Shown: positions 12,106 to 28,840, numbered from the stretch's first letter. The stretch is DNA of 64,000 nucleotides from Monosiga brevicollis MX1 (GCF_000002865.3 NW_001865050.1:146536-210535), one strand, 5' to 3'. The notes: a model not told the origin generated them from the sequence alone. Made by a program: numbers and translations.

Positions 12106-13136
12106 AGAAATCGCCTTTGAGAAAGAAATGTCATTCTCTTCTTTCCAGTGCCCCCTTTTCTTTTCTTTTTTGCTCTCCACAGGCCACTTGTTCCCCTAGC
12201 CCTGCCTGTGTTTTGTCGGGAGTGAGGCAAGGCTAGGGTAGGGCGAGGCCACTATATCTTCCCTTCTTCCTTTTTTTTTTTTCTTCTTTGCTCCCTTCAT
12301 TCCTTCATTTTGTTGCGCCTTGCTTGGCGACTTGAGTCGTAGCCCGTGTCAAAGTGCACAACCGGCTAACCTTGTCATGGCACGGCCTCGTTGTGTCCTG
12401 TCCCTTGACTTTTGAATTGACTTTGGACCGGCGTGTTGATCAAGTCCGCCTTTCACCGACATTGATATACATCTGAGCGTCATTATTGACCATTGTCATA
12501 ATGATGCGAGGATTTCTGCTTTTCAGATCGCGAGTTGACCCAGGCAAGATTCACACAAACGAGCTTAATGGCCAGCGACCACATTGAAAGCGGGACCGTT
12601 GGCATTCTTTGAATTTTATGGCCTTTTCCTTCTCTTTTTTTTTTTTCTTTTTTCTTCAAGGCTCGACTCAAAAAAGCAGTTTGAGTGCTCGAATGGGTGG
12701 AAGCACGGATTTGACGCTAACACTCTCTTGCACGGGTTGACCCTCAACCTTGTAAAATTTCCACGCACAATGCCAAAACAGGCAAAGCAGCGATGGTATG
12801 ATCATAGCCGACACGACACAGTCAAATTCTGTAACAACTGATTTGGAGCGTAGAACTGCGACACTGATGGTGGTTGAATTTCGGAAGTGTCTGAAGATGT
12901 GCTTTTTGTGATTTGACTTCGAATGGGCGGAGCGGTATCGCGGCCTCGATACTCGCAGAGTATACAAGAGCCCGGTACAGCACGCGCTGTCTCAATTACA
13001 TCAGGGTGTAAGTACAAAGTGAACCTCAAAGAGTTGTGTCAAAATGAGGCCAATAGATAGTTGGGTGGCTCTCGAACAGAAAAAAAAGGAAAAGACTACG
13101 CATGTTGCCTCAAGTCGGGGGCACAGCGGCTCGAAA
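12106..13136. other. convergent intergenic spacer without a recognised gene
   Basis: About 1 kb between TOM22 and the ACID-like gene, both ending here. It has T-rich stretches near 12271 and 12638 and no ORF with coding character or family match. Confidence 0.55.
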
Positions 13137-14925
13137 TTAGGCCGAAGATGTCGTTGCCACTGTTTCACTGCTACTAGTGGAAGTGCACGACGAGGTCCGT
13201 TTGCGCGACGGTAGTTGATCGGCCAGGAAGCGGCGAAATGAGTCCATCATGTAGCGGTGCGGTCCGGGCAGGCAGGCAAACTCAACACTGTTATCCACGT
13301 CTGCACGATTCAACTCCACCGCCGTCAGCGGTCGATCTGAGGTTTCATTCCCTCCATCGTGACCGTCGTGTGTGGCAGAAACCAGGGTGATGTGTGCCAC
13401 GCGCTTGGGGTCGGGTTGGCCGTTGTCATCTGTTCGGTCAGACTGCCTGAGCAGATTCGAATCCAGCGAGTTCATGATGGCGTGCCACGGTTCATCAGTC
13501 GGGCTGGCGGCGCGCTTGGCTGTCAGACGGGCCACATCCGTCAAAGCTGCGTGAAAGCGAGCAGCTATGGGGTTTGCTTGGCAAGTGTCCGATGGCAGAT
13601 CAGACTCTGGCGTCACCGGTTTGATAGGTGGAACCGTCAAGTTCAGACCCGGACAGCGTTGAGGTAGGAGGTGAATCATCTGGTAGTACTCCTGGGGCAA
13701 GAGCTTCATGCAGCGGCCTTGGGGCCAGATGCGTACGCAGCGGTCTGCCGGCACGGCATTGTTGGCCATGATGGCCAACTGCATCCACTTGTTGACTAGA
13801 TAACCCGGAAACTCCTGCGCAAACCAGCCCAGCATGCCCGTGTTTTGGTGTGCTTTGAGCATGGCCAAGTAGTGGTCGCGGGTGACAAAAATCACGTGTA
13901 AAGGGGTTCGTTTCGGTTGATGGGCTGGTTGATCATCTTCCTTGCGGGCTGGTTGGGGCATGGCCTTTGTGGGTGAGGTGTGAAGGGTCAGAACGAAGCA
14001 GACGCGGTCTTGGGCCTGGGAATAAGCCGCTATGGACACGGTAACATTTAAGGCAAGAAGGTGAGCTTTTGTGCAGTTTGCGCATCACAGCTGCATTGGC
14101 GTGGACGCACCCTGCTTGGGCTGCTGGCTCTTGTGGTCATGATCCATATCTGTCGTGAAGGTCCGCGCGTCTTGGCGGGAGGGAAGGATACCAGCTATGT
14201 TGGCAAGCCCTGGCGTAAGCAATTGGGGTAGACTGGCATGTCGCGTCGTTGAGGAGACTGCTTGGTGGATTCAAAACTTACGAGCAGCGACAAAGTCATG
14301 AATGGTGATGCAGCGTTGCACCTCCAGCTGAGCTGGAGGTAAGGGTTGCAGGAGCACCTCGCGACTCCAGGCCAGACCAAGGCCCAAGCCTCTCGTCAAG
14401 CGCTCATGCTCCAGGAACGCGGCTACGCTTGTCACATTGACAACAGTTTGATGCGTGCCAACATCCCTTGGCGCACGAGCCCGTCCGGTGGCTCGAGTCG
14501 TCAAGCCATGACGATCTGTTGCGCGAGCGGTGGCGGGGCGGGTGGGAAGCGCCAATCCAGCAGCCGGCGCCACTGCTGTCTCGTGTTTCGTCGGGGTGGG
14601 CAGGGTGGAGGGCAAGGCATTTCCCAGCTCGCCAGGCTGCCCAGCAGAGATGAGTTGTTGTGCTGGTCGGGAGCGGTGGCTCTTGCGTGAGGAAGGGGTC
14701 AAGTCTATTATAAACATCATTCATGACGGCGGGGCGACGAGCACATTTGTTGAGTCAAAGAGGCACAACGGAAGGTCGGCTGGCATTGGCTGAGATACAC
14801 AGGGGAGGTCATGACGTACCAGACCGATATAATCGTCTTCTCGTGGCCGCGGTGGAAGGGTGTGAGGATCGATGGAGCGAGTGGTGAAAAGCCATTGGTC
14901 TCGCTTGCAGCTCGAACTGTTGCAT
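13137..14925 (-). CDS. uncharacterised protein, possible MED25/PTOV-type ACID domain
   Basis: Exons 14925-14820, 14704-14282, 14194-14111, 14029-13137 give 501 residues. The start is uncertain: the frame stays open to 15048. The first 130 residues are Ser/Arg/Pro-rich and unlikely to fold. From about residue 125 the protein has a globular pattern: VVNVTSVAAF, then SREVLLQPLPP, a spacer, then LHVIFVTRDHYLAMLKAH, GMLGWFAQEF, WMQLAIMANN and MKLLPQEYYQMI. This reproduces the order of landmarks in the MED25 ACID beta-barrel: a WPQKLIMQLIP-like strand, an FTNKDLESL-like helix, a GFAGCVHFP-like strand, then an MGLIP-like strand. ACID domains are activator-binding surfaces of Mediator. The resemblance is remote and seen by eye. 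No VWA domain was found upstream, unlike animal MED25. The C-terminus is Ser/Thr-rich. Confidence 0.45.
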
Positions 14926-18388
<3,463 letters not shown>

Positions 18389-19408
18389 TTAGACGTAGAG
18401 GTTGCCGCCCAGAGACTCGTAGCTCTCGTGGAAGTTGAGGCAGCATGAAGAGATAAAGGTGGCAAAGGACAGGACGGCACCAGTGCAAGCCACGAAAAAG
18501 CCATCCGTGTACTTGTACTTGTGATCATCGCCCAGGCTCTTGTCCAGGCTGTCGGTCTTGTATTCGTACATGCAAATGGCCGTGGCCACAATGCATGCGG
18601 TGGCCAGAAACTGCAGAATGATGACGGGGCCCTTGCTCTTGCAGCACATGGGCAAATAGCTGAGCACGGCAAAGAGACCGCCGAGAATCAAGCCAGCCAC
18701 AGCACCATCACGCTCAGCACCCTTGGGAGTCTTGATGTCGTTCGTAATGTTGGAAAGCTTCATGTCCTTGCCCAGCTCCGTGCAGCCCTCGGGCGTGCAG
18801 ATTTGCCACAGGCTCACTTGCAGCGTCTTGCCCTCATACTTGGCCTCGGCCCTATCCCCGTGTTCCAGCGCATCAGAGATGCAGCACACATGTGTGAGAA
18901 AGACGAATCGCGCAAGTGTATTGCTTCTTGCGAGAAAATCACAAAGTTACAAAAGCAGCAGGAATTTAAAAAACAAACAAACACGTCCTTCAACGAGTCA
19001 GCACACGACAAGTCTACACTCTTGTAAGGAACAAAGAGGCAGCACTGACAAAACCCAAAACTGGTGCGAGACGTCTGGAGCCATCGGCCCCGCCATTATG
19101 GCGGTCGCAGCTTGACGACCATCACATTATTTCTTTGTTCAACCCAACTGCACTACGACAACGACAAAAGAAGAAAAAAACTTGCAGCGATCAACTCACC
19201 ACTTGATGGAGGGAATAAGAGGCACCACGCAGGCACCAATGACCAACAAGGTCAGGATGGAGACGAGCCTGTTCGTACGGAAGACGTTTCAATGAGGCGC
19301 TGCCTTCGGAGCAAGCAAAAAAAAAAAAAAAAAGCCTTGGAGTTCAAATGACACGCGCAGAGGGCATCTCGAGTCCGACACTTACACGCCGTTGCGAACA
19401 CAGCCCAT
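18389..19408 (-). CDS. claudin/PMP22-like four-transmembrane protein
   Basis: 184 residues from exons 19408-19386, 19268-19200, 18851-18389. It has four predicted membrane helices: about 9-30 (VSILTLLVIGACVVPLI), 75-92 (GLILGGLFAVLSYL), 100-121 (VIILQFLATACIVATAICMY) and 143-165 (GFFVACTGAVLSFATFISSC). The first extracellular loop begins with W31 and carries LWQIC and a second cysteine five residues on. This is the W-LWxxC-C signature of the claudin/PMP22/EMP superfamily, although the two cysteines are closer than in animal claudins (about ten residues). A CCKSKG cluster follows helix 2. The C-terminus GGNLYV ends in a valine, as many claudin PDZ ligands do. Relatives act as membrane tetraspans or paracellular barrier proteins; the function here is unknown. 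Confidence 0.7.
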
Positions 19409-19593
19409 GATGTCGATGACACGGTACAGAGAGGACCGAAAGGATCAAGTTGAAGCTGTGCTAAGAAGGTACCTTGGTACAAACCCCAAGACAAGAGAAC
19501 AGGCGATCAACCAAATGCAACCAAAAGCCGCTGCCGTCGATCACGTCAGCAATAAAAATGCAGGTGCTTGTGCCGCTTTACCTTTACCTTATT

Positions 19594-19674
<81 letters not shown>

Positions 19675-20118
19675 CTTACATGTGCGCAGCCGTACGGAGA
19701 CTGAGAGACTAGAGGAAGACTCGAGAAGATTGGAGGAGATTAAAGACGCATGTACCTGATATTAGAGGAGACTGGGAGACTGAGAGTCCAGGAAGAGACT
19801 GGGAGACTGCAGGAACCGAAACGCCATCGGCACAAGACCTATGGGAAGGCACAGAGCAGTCAACGTGGGGTGCCGTCGAGTCGCTTGGCCATTGGGCTGC
19901 TCATGAATGGTGGCCAAGTTGAGACAATGCTCGCATTAGTTGCATTAGCTGCCCACTTTGCATCCAGCCCAAGGGTTATGGGTAGATGATTTTCAGCTAC
20001 GGGTGGGTGGCCCTGGGGTGTTTTGTTGAGGGTGGGTGACCACTGGCAGGAGCTGGGTCTGGTGAGGATGGGAGATTGCCGAGGTCATTTTCAAGTCAAT
20101 TGCACACAGTTTGGACGG
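19409..20118. other. intergenic spacer with GT and AGACT-rich repeats
   Basis: Upstream of the tetraspan and downstream of the photolyase stop. It contains (GT)n at 19597-19673, then imperfect AGAGACTGGGAGACT-like repeats from 19695 to 19815. No gene recognised. Confidence 0.55.
19597..19673. repeat. (GT)n microsatellite
   Basis: About 38 GT units, roughly 190 bp upstream of the tetraspan start codon. Confidence 0.96.
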
Positions 20119-22633
20119 CTACTTGGCCTTGCCCGACCCCTTCTTGCCCTTGCTTTTGCCGTCATCGATACTGCGGTTGCCCGCAGCTAGCACCGCGCGG
20201 AGCACGCCACAAACAACGCGTGAGCAAAAGATACAAAGGTACGCCACACCTGGATCATGCTGCAACATGTCAACGGCCGTCCTTACCTCTGGCTGCATTC
20301 TTGGCGGCAGGCGGATAACGCTTGACAAAGGCAGCAATGTCAAATTTGCGCTTGCACCCCTTGTAATTCATGTATCTGTTTGCAGCCATCCAGCATGGGG
20401 TGGATACAACACATGAGCTCTGCATCTGCAGCGCCATCGGGCTAGCGCCAGGCACAATCTTCCTCGAGTACCCAACATCCCCTCCAACCCCTGCTTCTGC
20501 GGCCACCCGCTGAGCTAGCCAGACCGAATTTTGCCGAAAACGGGGCGCTCGCCCCAGCCCTGGTCATGAATGCCACAAATGGACCACATGCATCCAACAT
20601 AGCCTACACGCAGAGTCAGAGGGTGAGAAGGCTGCTAAAATTGCCAACAGGGCCGCTCGCACAGGCGCCCACGCTCCACAGGTGTCAGAGCCCGCAATTA
20701 TCCACCATTGCCCAGTCCCAAACACGGGCCGATGGTCGCGGCGAGACTACCATCGCCTTGGCATCAAAACGTACCGTTGGGATCACGCCCATCCAGCTCG
20801 TATTTGTCGTTCAGGTAGATGGCATCTTCTAGGGCCTTTTCTGGGGACTCAGTCCACTCGAGGATCTTCTTGGCCCAGTACATGCGCAAAAACCCGTGCA
20901 TCTTGCCCTCCTGCACCAGTTGCAGTTGCGAAGCATTCCACAAGTCGTCGGCCGTTTCCGCGTTTTCCAACTGCTTGCGCGTGTACAGATGCTCCCTGCC
21001 AATGCGGCGGCGCGGATGAGAACCAGCAGGCCCGTGAACGGCCGAGCGCGAGGCTTGCCAGCTTCCCGGAAGCCGTGCACGCGTTGACGCAGCTCACCGT
21101 TTGTCCTTGCTATGTACATCCAGAGTCTCCTGTGCCCACGCCGAGGCGCCTTCCACCGAGTCGTAGCGGTGGTTGTAAAAGCAAAAATTGTCACTCAACT
21201 CCCGACGCACCACCGCCTCCTCAATGTAGGCCTTGACTCCTTCGGCGTATTTGCCCCGCTGCTTGCTGCGCAGCTCCAAGACCACCCGCTGCACAGAGAT
21301 CTATCACGAACAGATCAGAACTAAAAGTAAGCTTGGGCGCGCGAGGGCAGCCAGGTTTGACTTGTGACCAATAATAATGCCAGCCGACCTGTCCAAAGTG
21401 GTAATAGGGGGAGAGATTGGACAGGGCGTCCAGATTGGGATCGTTACGATCATCGGCATAGCGATGTAGGCGCTCATTGATAAATTCCTCAAGCATCTTC
21501 ATGCCACCCTCGTAGCCCGGTTTGAGCCAGTCCACCTCCTTGACGTCCCAGTTGATCTCAAGGCTCTCGCGGGCCTTTTTCCAGTCCACCGTGTCTGGTA
21601 GTTGAACACTGTTCGAGTTGCTCTCCAACTCGGGAAAGGGTTGCAGGCACGTGTCCAGCTTTTGATGAATTTTGTTGCGGATGGTTCGTGCCGCATATTC
21701 TTGCTTTGGTGATGCGTGCCACACGGGCACAATGTTATGTGCGTCAACCTGAGCACAAGAGCCCATCCAGAGTTTTGATCCACGAAGCAGTGCACAAGAG
21801 CGGTGTGCACAAGCATCGGACATAAAACAGGGCAGAGCAGATGAGTTGCCGCCAGTACAATGCACCATGCACGAGAGAGGGGGACGGTCACACCTGATAT
21901 AGGGGCACGTTCATGTCCTTGAGCTTGGAGCCTGTTTCCTTGACCCAGGCCATGGGAACGCGGAGCGGGCTCATGTCACAGACCACGGCACATGCTTCCT
22001 GCTCCTCGGCAAACTTTGGCAGCACGTCCTTGGCGTAGCCGGTCAGCAGATGGAAAGGTATGTGTTTTTTGCGCAAGTGTGTTTCGACGACCTGGTTGTA
22101 GGCAGATGCCGCCGTGGTGTGAGCTCTGCAGCTGGAAGGGCGTTGTCTGGGAGGAGGATCAGAACTGTCTGGGGGGGGACGGGGCGGGCGCTGACCTGGA
22201 GACCGTCCAACATGAAGCCAAACTGACGGATGGTGGCCTCGAGAAACTTGGGCACGAGGCAGAATACCACTCGCAAGGGCACGTCCCTCTCCTGAGCCAG
22301 GTGGCGAGCGTAGAGCAGCGCCCAATTGTCCGTGGGACGCTGATCTCGAGACATCCAATAGAGCTAAGGATGATTCACGCACACAAGGCGGGTTGACGCT
22401 TGCCAACCAAAGCAGGCCCACGGGTAGAGTCTGTCTCAGACGGGAACAGGACTGGGACATACCACGCACTGGCCCTCTTTTGGGTCAACCCCGGGCGTCA
22501 CAGCCCGGACGCGCTCCATGAGAAAGTCCTTGGGCCCAGGTGGGATGCCCTGACTGCCATTTTGCTGCGCATGACCCGCATCATCATCGTCGGCCGATGT
22601 GTTGACCTTGGCCTTCTTGGCTGCCTTGGCCAT
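20119..22633 (-). CDS. PHR: class II CPD photolyase
   Basis: Flavoprotein that uses light to split cyclobutane pyrimidine dimers. Exons 22633-22463, 22363-22196, 22091-21894, 21748-21389, 21300-21098, 20995-20775, 20603-20525, 20375-20287, 20186-20119 encode 518 residues. Class II signatures: [20 protein letters not shown] near the start, [13 protein letters not shown], the DNFCFYNH segment, [17 protein letters not shown] in the FAD-binding region, and [17 protein letters not shown] then [20 protein letters not shown] near the end. The C-terminus is a short Lys/Gly-rich tail ([12 protein letters not shown]) that could aid nuclear entry. The frame stays open about 260 nt upstream of the chosen ATG and encodes an Arg/Ala-rich stretch (ALRRLALGSCFVARPALRYW) resembling a mitochondrial presequence, so a longer isoform is possible. 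Confidence 0.95.
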
Positions 22634-23632
<999 letters not shown>

Positions 23633-26600
23633 CTATTGAGGCGTGTCTGTAAACGTCGTGTAGGCACGACTCAGCCGCATAAAGATTTCGCGCGCCAGCT
23701 GCTCGTGCGGTTCATCCTTGCACTAAAGCCAACCGGCACATCGAGCAAGTGAGGGTCATTGACACAGGCCAACGAGGCCGCTCAACCCGCGCCTGGCCCA
23801 CACAGGCTAACCTTGTCTGGGTGCACCACCAGGCAGGCCCGCTGATAGGCCTTGCGCACTTGATTGTTGTCCGTCAGCTATAAAACGATACCCCAAGGAA
23901 GCCACGTCAAGCCAAGACGCTGCGCTGATTCGCAAGAGCTGCCTATGCCCTCGCCTTTGACAATCAAGCATGTTCCCCCGCACGCCTTCTCGCAGCCCAC
24001 TGGGTCGCGGGTATCGTACCACGCCAATGTTGATGGGCTTCCAGCGCGCGCCCTCCCACAAAATGATGTCAAGCGAACCCAGCAGGGCGCGGATATTGTT
24101 GTCTTTGCCCTCGCACCAAGCTTCAACCTGGCGTCGCCACATGGTCAGTCCAAGAGAGCGCCGCGAACAAGGCCCCCAAAGCTCCAGCAAGCAATGCATA
24201 CAGAGCAGCAGTACCAACCTCAACGACGATCGGGTCCTCGTTGGCCATGCGGGTCGTCTTGAGCATGGCCCCGAGCGACGAGGGCTAAAGATAGGCTCAG
24301 CAGGAGAAACGTGAGGTACATCGCCACGCGCAGGGAAAATGCATGTTCAGGACGCAGCCGGCCGGGCTGTTTGCAAGACAAACCTTTTCATTGCGCTTGG
24401 CAAAACGGCTGTCCGAGAGCAAGTCGTCAAACATGCCATCCTGGACAAGAGCACGCACAAAGGATAAGAAGCATGCGGATGGAGCCGAGCACAGCGACCA
24501 ATCCCATCCAAACGAACCGATGCGCCAGCGCCCTTGCCGGACGTCTTGCCGGACGCCTTGCCGCCAAAGACGTCCCCGCGTGGTGGTGGTGCCTGCTGGC
24601 TGGATGGGGCCGCTTGGCGTGGTGCTTGGTGAGACGCCGCACCCGTGCCCGTATTCGTGCCCACACCGGAACTGGCACCAGGCGCAGCTGTGGTGGTTGG
24701 CTTTGTAGCGGCTGGCGTTGAAAAGTCTAAGCGGGGTGGATGCATGCCGGCCGGCCCCAAGGGTTCGCAGCGGTTCGTCAATGCAAAGCGATCATTTTGC
24801 TATCGTCTTTGATCACTGACCAACAACACTCTGGCTCGCACTGAAATAAGAATTCGTACCAAAGCCGGCAAAGGGGTCGAAAGCACCGCCGGTGGTCGTG
24901 GAATTTGAAGCACTCGGACCAGATGCGGTCGTCGTGGCTGCAGATGGGGCTGGAGTGGGGTTGATTGGCGTGGAATCACCCATAAAAAAAGCAAAGGGAT
25001 CCGCATCCTGTTCACGTCACCCACCCAAATCAGGTCAGCCTGCGTTCGCTACCAAGACATTCACCCTCATGGAAAGCACTTACAGCTGCCGCCGGCGGGG
25101 CCGCGCTCGGGGCGGGCTCTGACCCCAAGCCAAAGTCGAGCAGGTCTGCAGCCACCGAGTCGACTGAAGACGTTGGTGCTGACTGTGCGGGTGCTGCCGT
25201 GGGCGCCTCCATATCAAAGTCAAGTAGATTGCCGACGGATGACGACTCTGCCGCCATTGGTTCAGCCGGTGCCGCAGAGGCCGAGCTCGCGCCATCGTCC
25301 CCCTGAGCAAAACATGTTCATATACACCTTGAGAATAAATCGCAGGCTTCTTGACGGCAGTTGGGGCAAAGCAGAAACGAAGAAAACCAACAAAATCAAG
25401 TAGGTTGGCAGGCGCGGGCGTTTCAGACGGTGTCTGCGAGGGCTTGCCCGTGCTATTGTGCTCTGAGCCCATTGGGGGCCGTAACTGCGCATCATCTGCA
25501 AACAAGTCTTTTGCATACAATCGCGTGAGACCCCAGTACATCCTTTCACGCTTCTGCTCGTTTGCCGTTCTCCTTGCAAAGTTGACACAAACCTTCTTCG
25601 TCATCAGACACGGGGGCCAGGGAAGCGGGTGGCCGTTGATCATTGGATTCACGGCTGCGGCGGCCCCCCTCACTGCTGTTCCCGGCGCTGTCATCTAGCA
25701 GCATACTGTCATCATCTTCATCGTCATCGTCCTTGAACGTTGCCACCGCCACCTGCTGGAAAGACCTGCGCATCAGTTCCACATCTGCAGCAAACTCCTG
25801 CCGCTCCGCAGGCGTGCTAAATAGGAGAGCCGAGGTAAAGTCCCGCGCCTCATCCTCGATCCACGCTAAGCGATCCGGGTGGTTAGGCCCCATCTGATAC
25901 GCGGGCGTGGGTGCATATGGGCCAGATGAGGCACTGCGACCCGGGCAGCGCAATCACGGTTCGAGGCACAGCACGAGGAGCTTGCACGTGGCAGCGAGAG
26001 GGGTCGGGGAAGAGAGAGAGCATACATCTGCCAGCAAACATCTGCCAAAGTCGAGTGTCAAGTCGTGTTTCCATACCTCGCAGTCAATGCGTAGCCCAAA
26101 GCCTTCCAAAGTCTCGCAGCGTCGATCCACACGATCAAGGTCCATGCTGCAGCGTCACAGCAAGGGGCATGAGGATGATGCCAAAGCTCCGGGTCTTCCG
26201 TGGCTCAGGAAGCGACGAGATGTACCGCTGAAAAATGCTCGTGGGACGAGTGATGTAGCCCGTATGAAATTTGCAGGTGCAGATGAGCCGACTGTTGTCG
26301 GCTGTGACAGGCATGCGATATGCAAGGTATCCATTCCCAACAGATCATCAGCGCATGGCCCGGGAATCGGAAAGCAACTGCAAAGGGGATGACCTTTGCG
26401 TACCTGACATGACGGTGGAATAGTGCCAGAGTTCAATGGTGACATCACCAAGGAGGTGCACGTCAATGCCCAGCTCAATGTAGTCATCCCGCGTATAAGT
26501 TCTAAGGGGGCATGCATCATGGCCGCATGAGTTTGTGGTGTGGAGGCTCGGCAGCTAGCTGCGCTGGGCACGGGTTAGAGGTCCAGACATACTGAGCATC

Positions 26601-28116
26601 ACTTGGGTCGGCGGGCCGCGTTGACAGAACCTGTTTTTCTCCCACCTGCACCACGACAAATGGCCGACACGCCCCTGTGCACCAGTCGAGGTCAGATAGC
26701 CGGGACGATGCATCAGTTTTGGCATGGACCAAGACGAGCCAGAATGGGTGCGTGGTACCTTGAGCCGAGGAGCTCATGGGCGGGGTGGCGAGGATGTGGA
26801 GTTTGTGGATATGAAGTTCGTGCGGTTTGGGGCGCTCGCCCCGGTAGGTACGCTCAACATATTGCACATAGCTATGACGGCAAGAGGAACAGGATGGGGC
26901 TGTTCTTGAGAAGAGAGGCGCGGGTTGTGACCTATCAGGTCAAAGAGAGGGGGGGGAGGGGGAGGGGCGGATTGACGCACCGTAGCTGGTACGGGTTGAG
27001 CACCGGGGTAGCGCCAACGACGCGTTTGCCGGTGAAGATGCGCACGGCCTCCAAAGCATTGGTGGCCACGTTGGATAGGACTAGGCAAGCGGCAATCACG
27101 GTCCCCGTGGCCGCCAGACCATCCTATCCCAAAGTCGGGGTGTTTCGAGGAAGCGATTGAAACACGTGAAACGAACGAGGGCGTGCGCTTGTGGGATGCA
27201 GGTGTTTGTAGTGACCCAGGTGTAAAATAACCGGCGGGGGTTGAACAAAGCGGGGGTTGTAGGAATGGAAGGATGCAGGGGCAAGAGGATGGGAGCGGCC
27301 TTACGCCGCAGGAAACGACGGCAACGTTGTTCTCTTCTTGTCGGAGCCACTGCAGGATGGCGACGGCAGCGCGGTAGAGACGTTTGAAACTGCGAACGCT
27401 GCCGGCACCAACGTGTTTGTTGTCAATGGAGACTTGGAGGCTCGCCTCACAGGGCTTGGCTCCGACGATGAAGATGCGGCAGGCCGTAGGGGCGTGAGCT
27501 TTGGTAAGATAGGCATCCACGTCGGCTGCCAGGTTGCCACCATTGCGGCTCAAGAGACCCTATGCGCGCGATCCATCTGAGATTGAGTCGAACGGAGAGC
27601 GCATGTGTGCATGCGTGCATGTGTGTGTGTGGGGGGGGGAAGGTGCGAGGGAGGAGGGAGAAGGGAGAAGAGAGAAGGGGTTTAAGGCTGGGTACTGGCG
27701 CACCGAGTAGATGCCGGACATGGCCACCAGGCGGGGCGTAATGTATGTCAAGTCCAATGAGCCTGCTGCACCACCATGACGATGCGTGTCAACGCTCCTG
27801 GCCAAGGGCGATGCGACAGTGCGACAGTGCGGCATGGGGCGTGAGCGTCACGGCCAGCGGTTGGAGGAGAGGCACGAGATTTGAGCTCCAGGTAGAAAAA
27901 GACGACACGATCGCACTTGTTAATGGCGCGGGCAGCCTTCCGCAAGGTGTTGGTCTTGATGGACTAGCGGACGGCGCGCAGCATGGCGGAGCGTGCGGTG
28001 AGGCAAAGTCGCTGTCGAATGCTCGACCAAAACGCGGCACGTACATTCCAGGCCTGGCCCATGGAGGACATGAGGCCGCCACCACCGCTCTTGCCGTTTC
28101 CGGTCGGCGCAGCCAT
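23633..28116 (-). CDS. DNAJC6: auxilin (PTEN-like, C2 and J domains)
   Basis: Clathrin-uncoating cofactor that recruits Hsc70 to coated vesicles. Twenty exons, 795 residues: 28116-28045, 27963-27909, 27762-27704, 27559-27305, 27123-26981, 26871-26759, 26674-26593, 26501-26404, 26301-26226, 26146-26077, 25893-25593, 25495-25392, 25302-25084, 25007-24860, 24726-24518, 24440-24384, 24284-24219, 24127-24023, 23877-23812, 23722-23633. PTEN-like domain: SLDLTYITPRLVAM, degenerate P-loop SCGDGLAATG, TGKRVVG, RYVQYVER. C2 domain: ACRPFVVVQVGE, LGDVTIELWHYSTVMS, KFHTGY. The acidic/Ser linker has LLDF boxes (clathrin-box-like) and DPF motifs (AP-2 binding). The J domain has WCEGKDNNIRALL, ILWEGARWKPI and HPDK. 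There is no kinase domain, so this is auxilin rather than GAK. The P-loop arginine is missing, so the phosphatase domain is probably a lipid-binding module. Confidence 0.93.
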
Positions 28117-28316
28117 GTGGGCGGTCGAGGCACTCTGCGCCACACCCAGAACCAATCGCTGCCACCAACAAACCCCCTCCCGCTTATTCCCATCAACCGG
28201 TCGATACCGCCCCCTGCGATGCTGCGATGCTGCGAGGCTGCGATGCTGCGATGCTGCGAGGCCCTCCTGTCCCTCCTGATGCACTCAGGCTCTTTGAGTA
28301 AGATGCGTGTGTATGT

Positions 28317-28320
<4 letters not shown>

Positions 28321-28366
<46 letters not shown>

Positions 28367-28402
28367 TGAGAGAGAGAGACAGAGAGAGGGAGAGAGAGAC
28401 AA

Positions 28403-28477
<75 letters not shown>

Positions 28478-28640
28478 GACAAGAGACAGAGACAGAGACA
28501 GAGACAGAGACAGAGACAGAGACAGAGACAGAGACAGAGACAGAGACAGAGACAGAGACAGAGACAGAGACAGAGAGAGACAGAGGGGGACAGAGAGCCA
28601 GAGAGAGACAGAGAGACAGATTGAGACAGAGCACAGAGAC
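28321..28640 (-). repeat. (GA)n and (GAGACA)n tract
   Basis: Starts as GA, passes through GACA around 28456-28475, then becomes a regular GAGACA hexanucleotide array (about 28484-28572). It is CT-rich on the auxilin coding strand, about 200 bp upstream of its ATG. Confidence 0.95.
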
Positions 28641-28749
28641 AGTGACACACAACCTTCCGAGCTTCACCGTCCAACAGCAAGTTCACAACATCAGTTTACC
28701 ACAATTTACATCATCCCTGTCATAGCCTAGTACGAGTGGATCTCTTCTT

Positions 28750-28754
<5 letters not shown>

Positions 28755-28838
<84 letters not shown>
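28755..28838. repeat. (GT)n microsatellite
   Basis: About 42 GT units in the auxilin/vanin-like intergenic region. Confidence 0.96.

Positions 28839-28840
<2 letters not shown>

Noticed and set aside
25080-25694. 204-residue open frame antiparallel or offset to auxilin exons
   Set aside because: It is a shadow of auxilin exons 11-13 in another frame; the auxilin frame has conserved motifs and correct splice phases.
27789-28725. Opposing open frames of about 290-326 residues
   Set aside because: Mostly (GA)n translated as ER/SL repeats, joined to auxilin exon 1-2 sequence in wrong frames.
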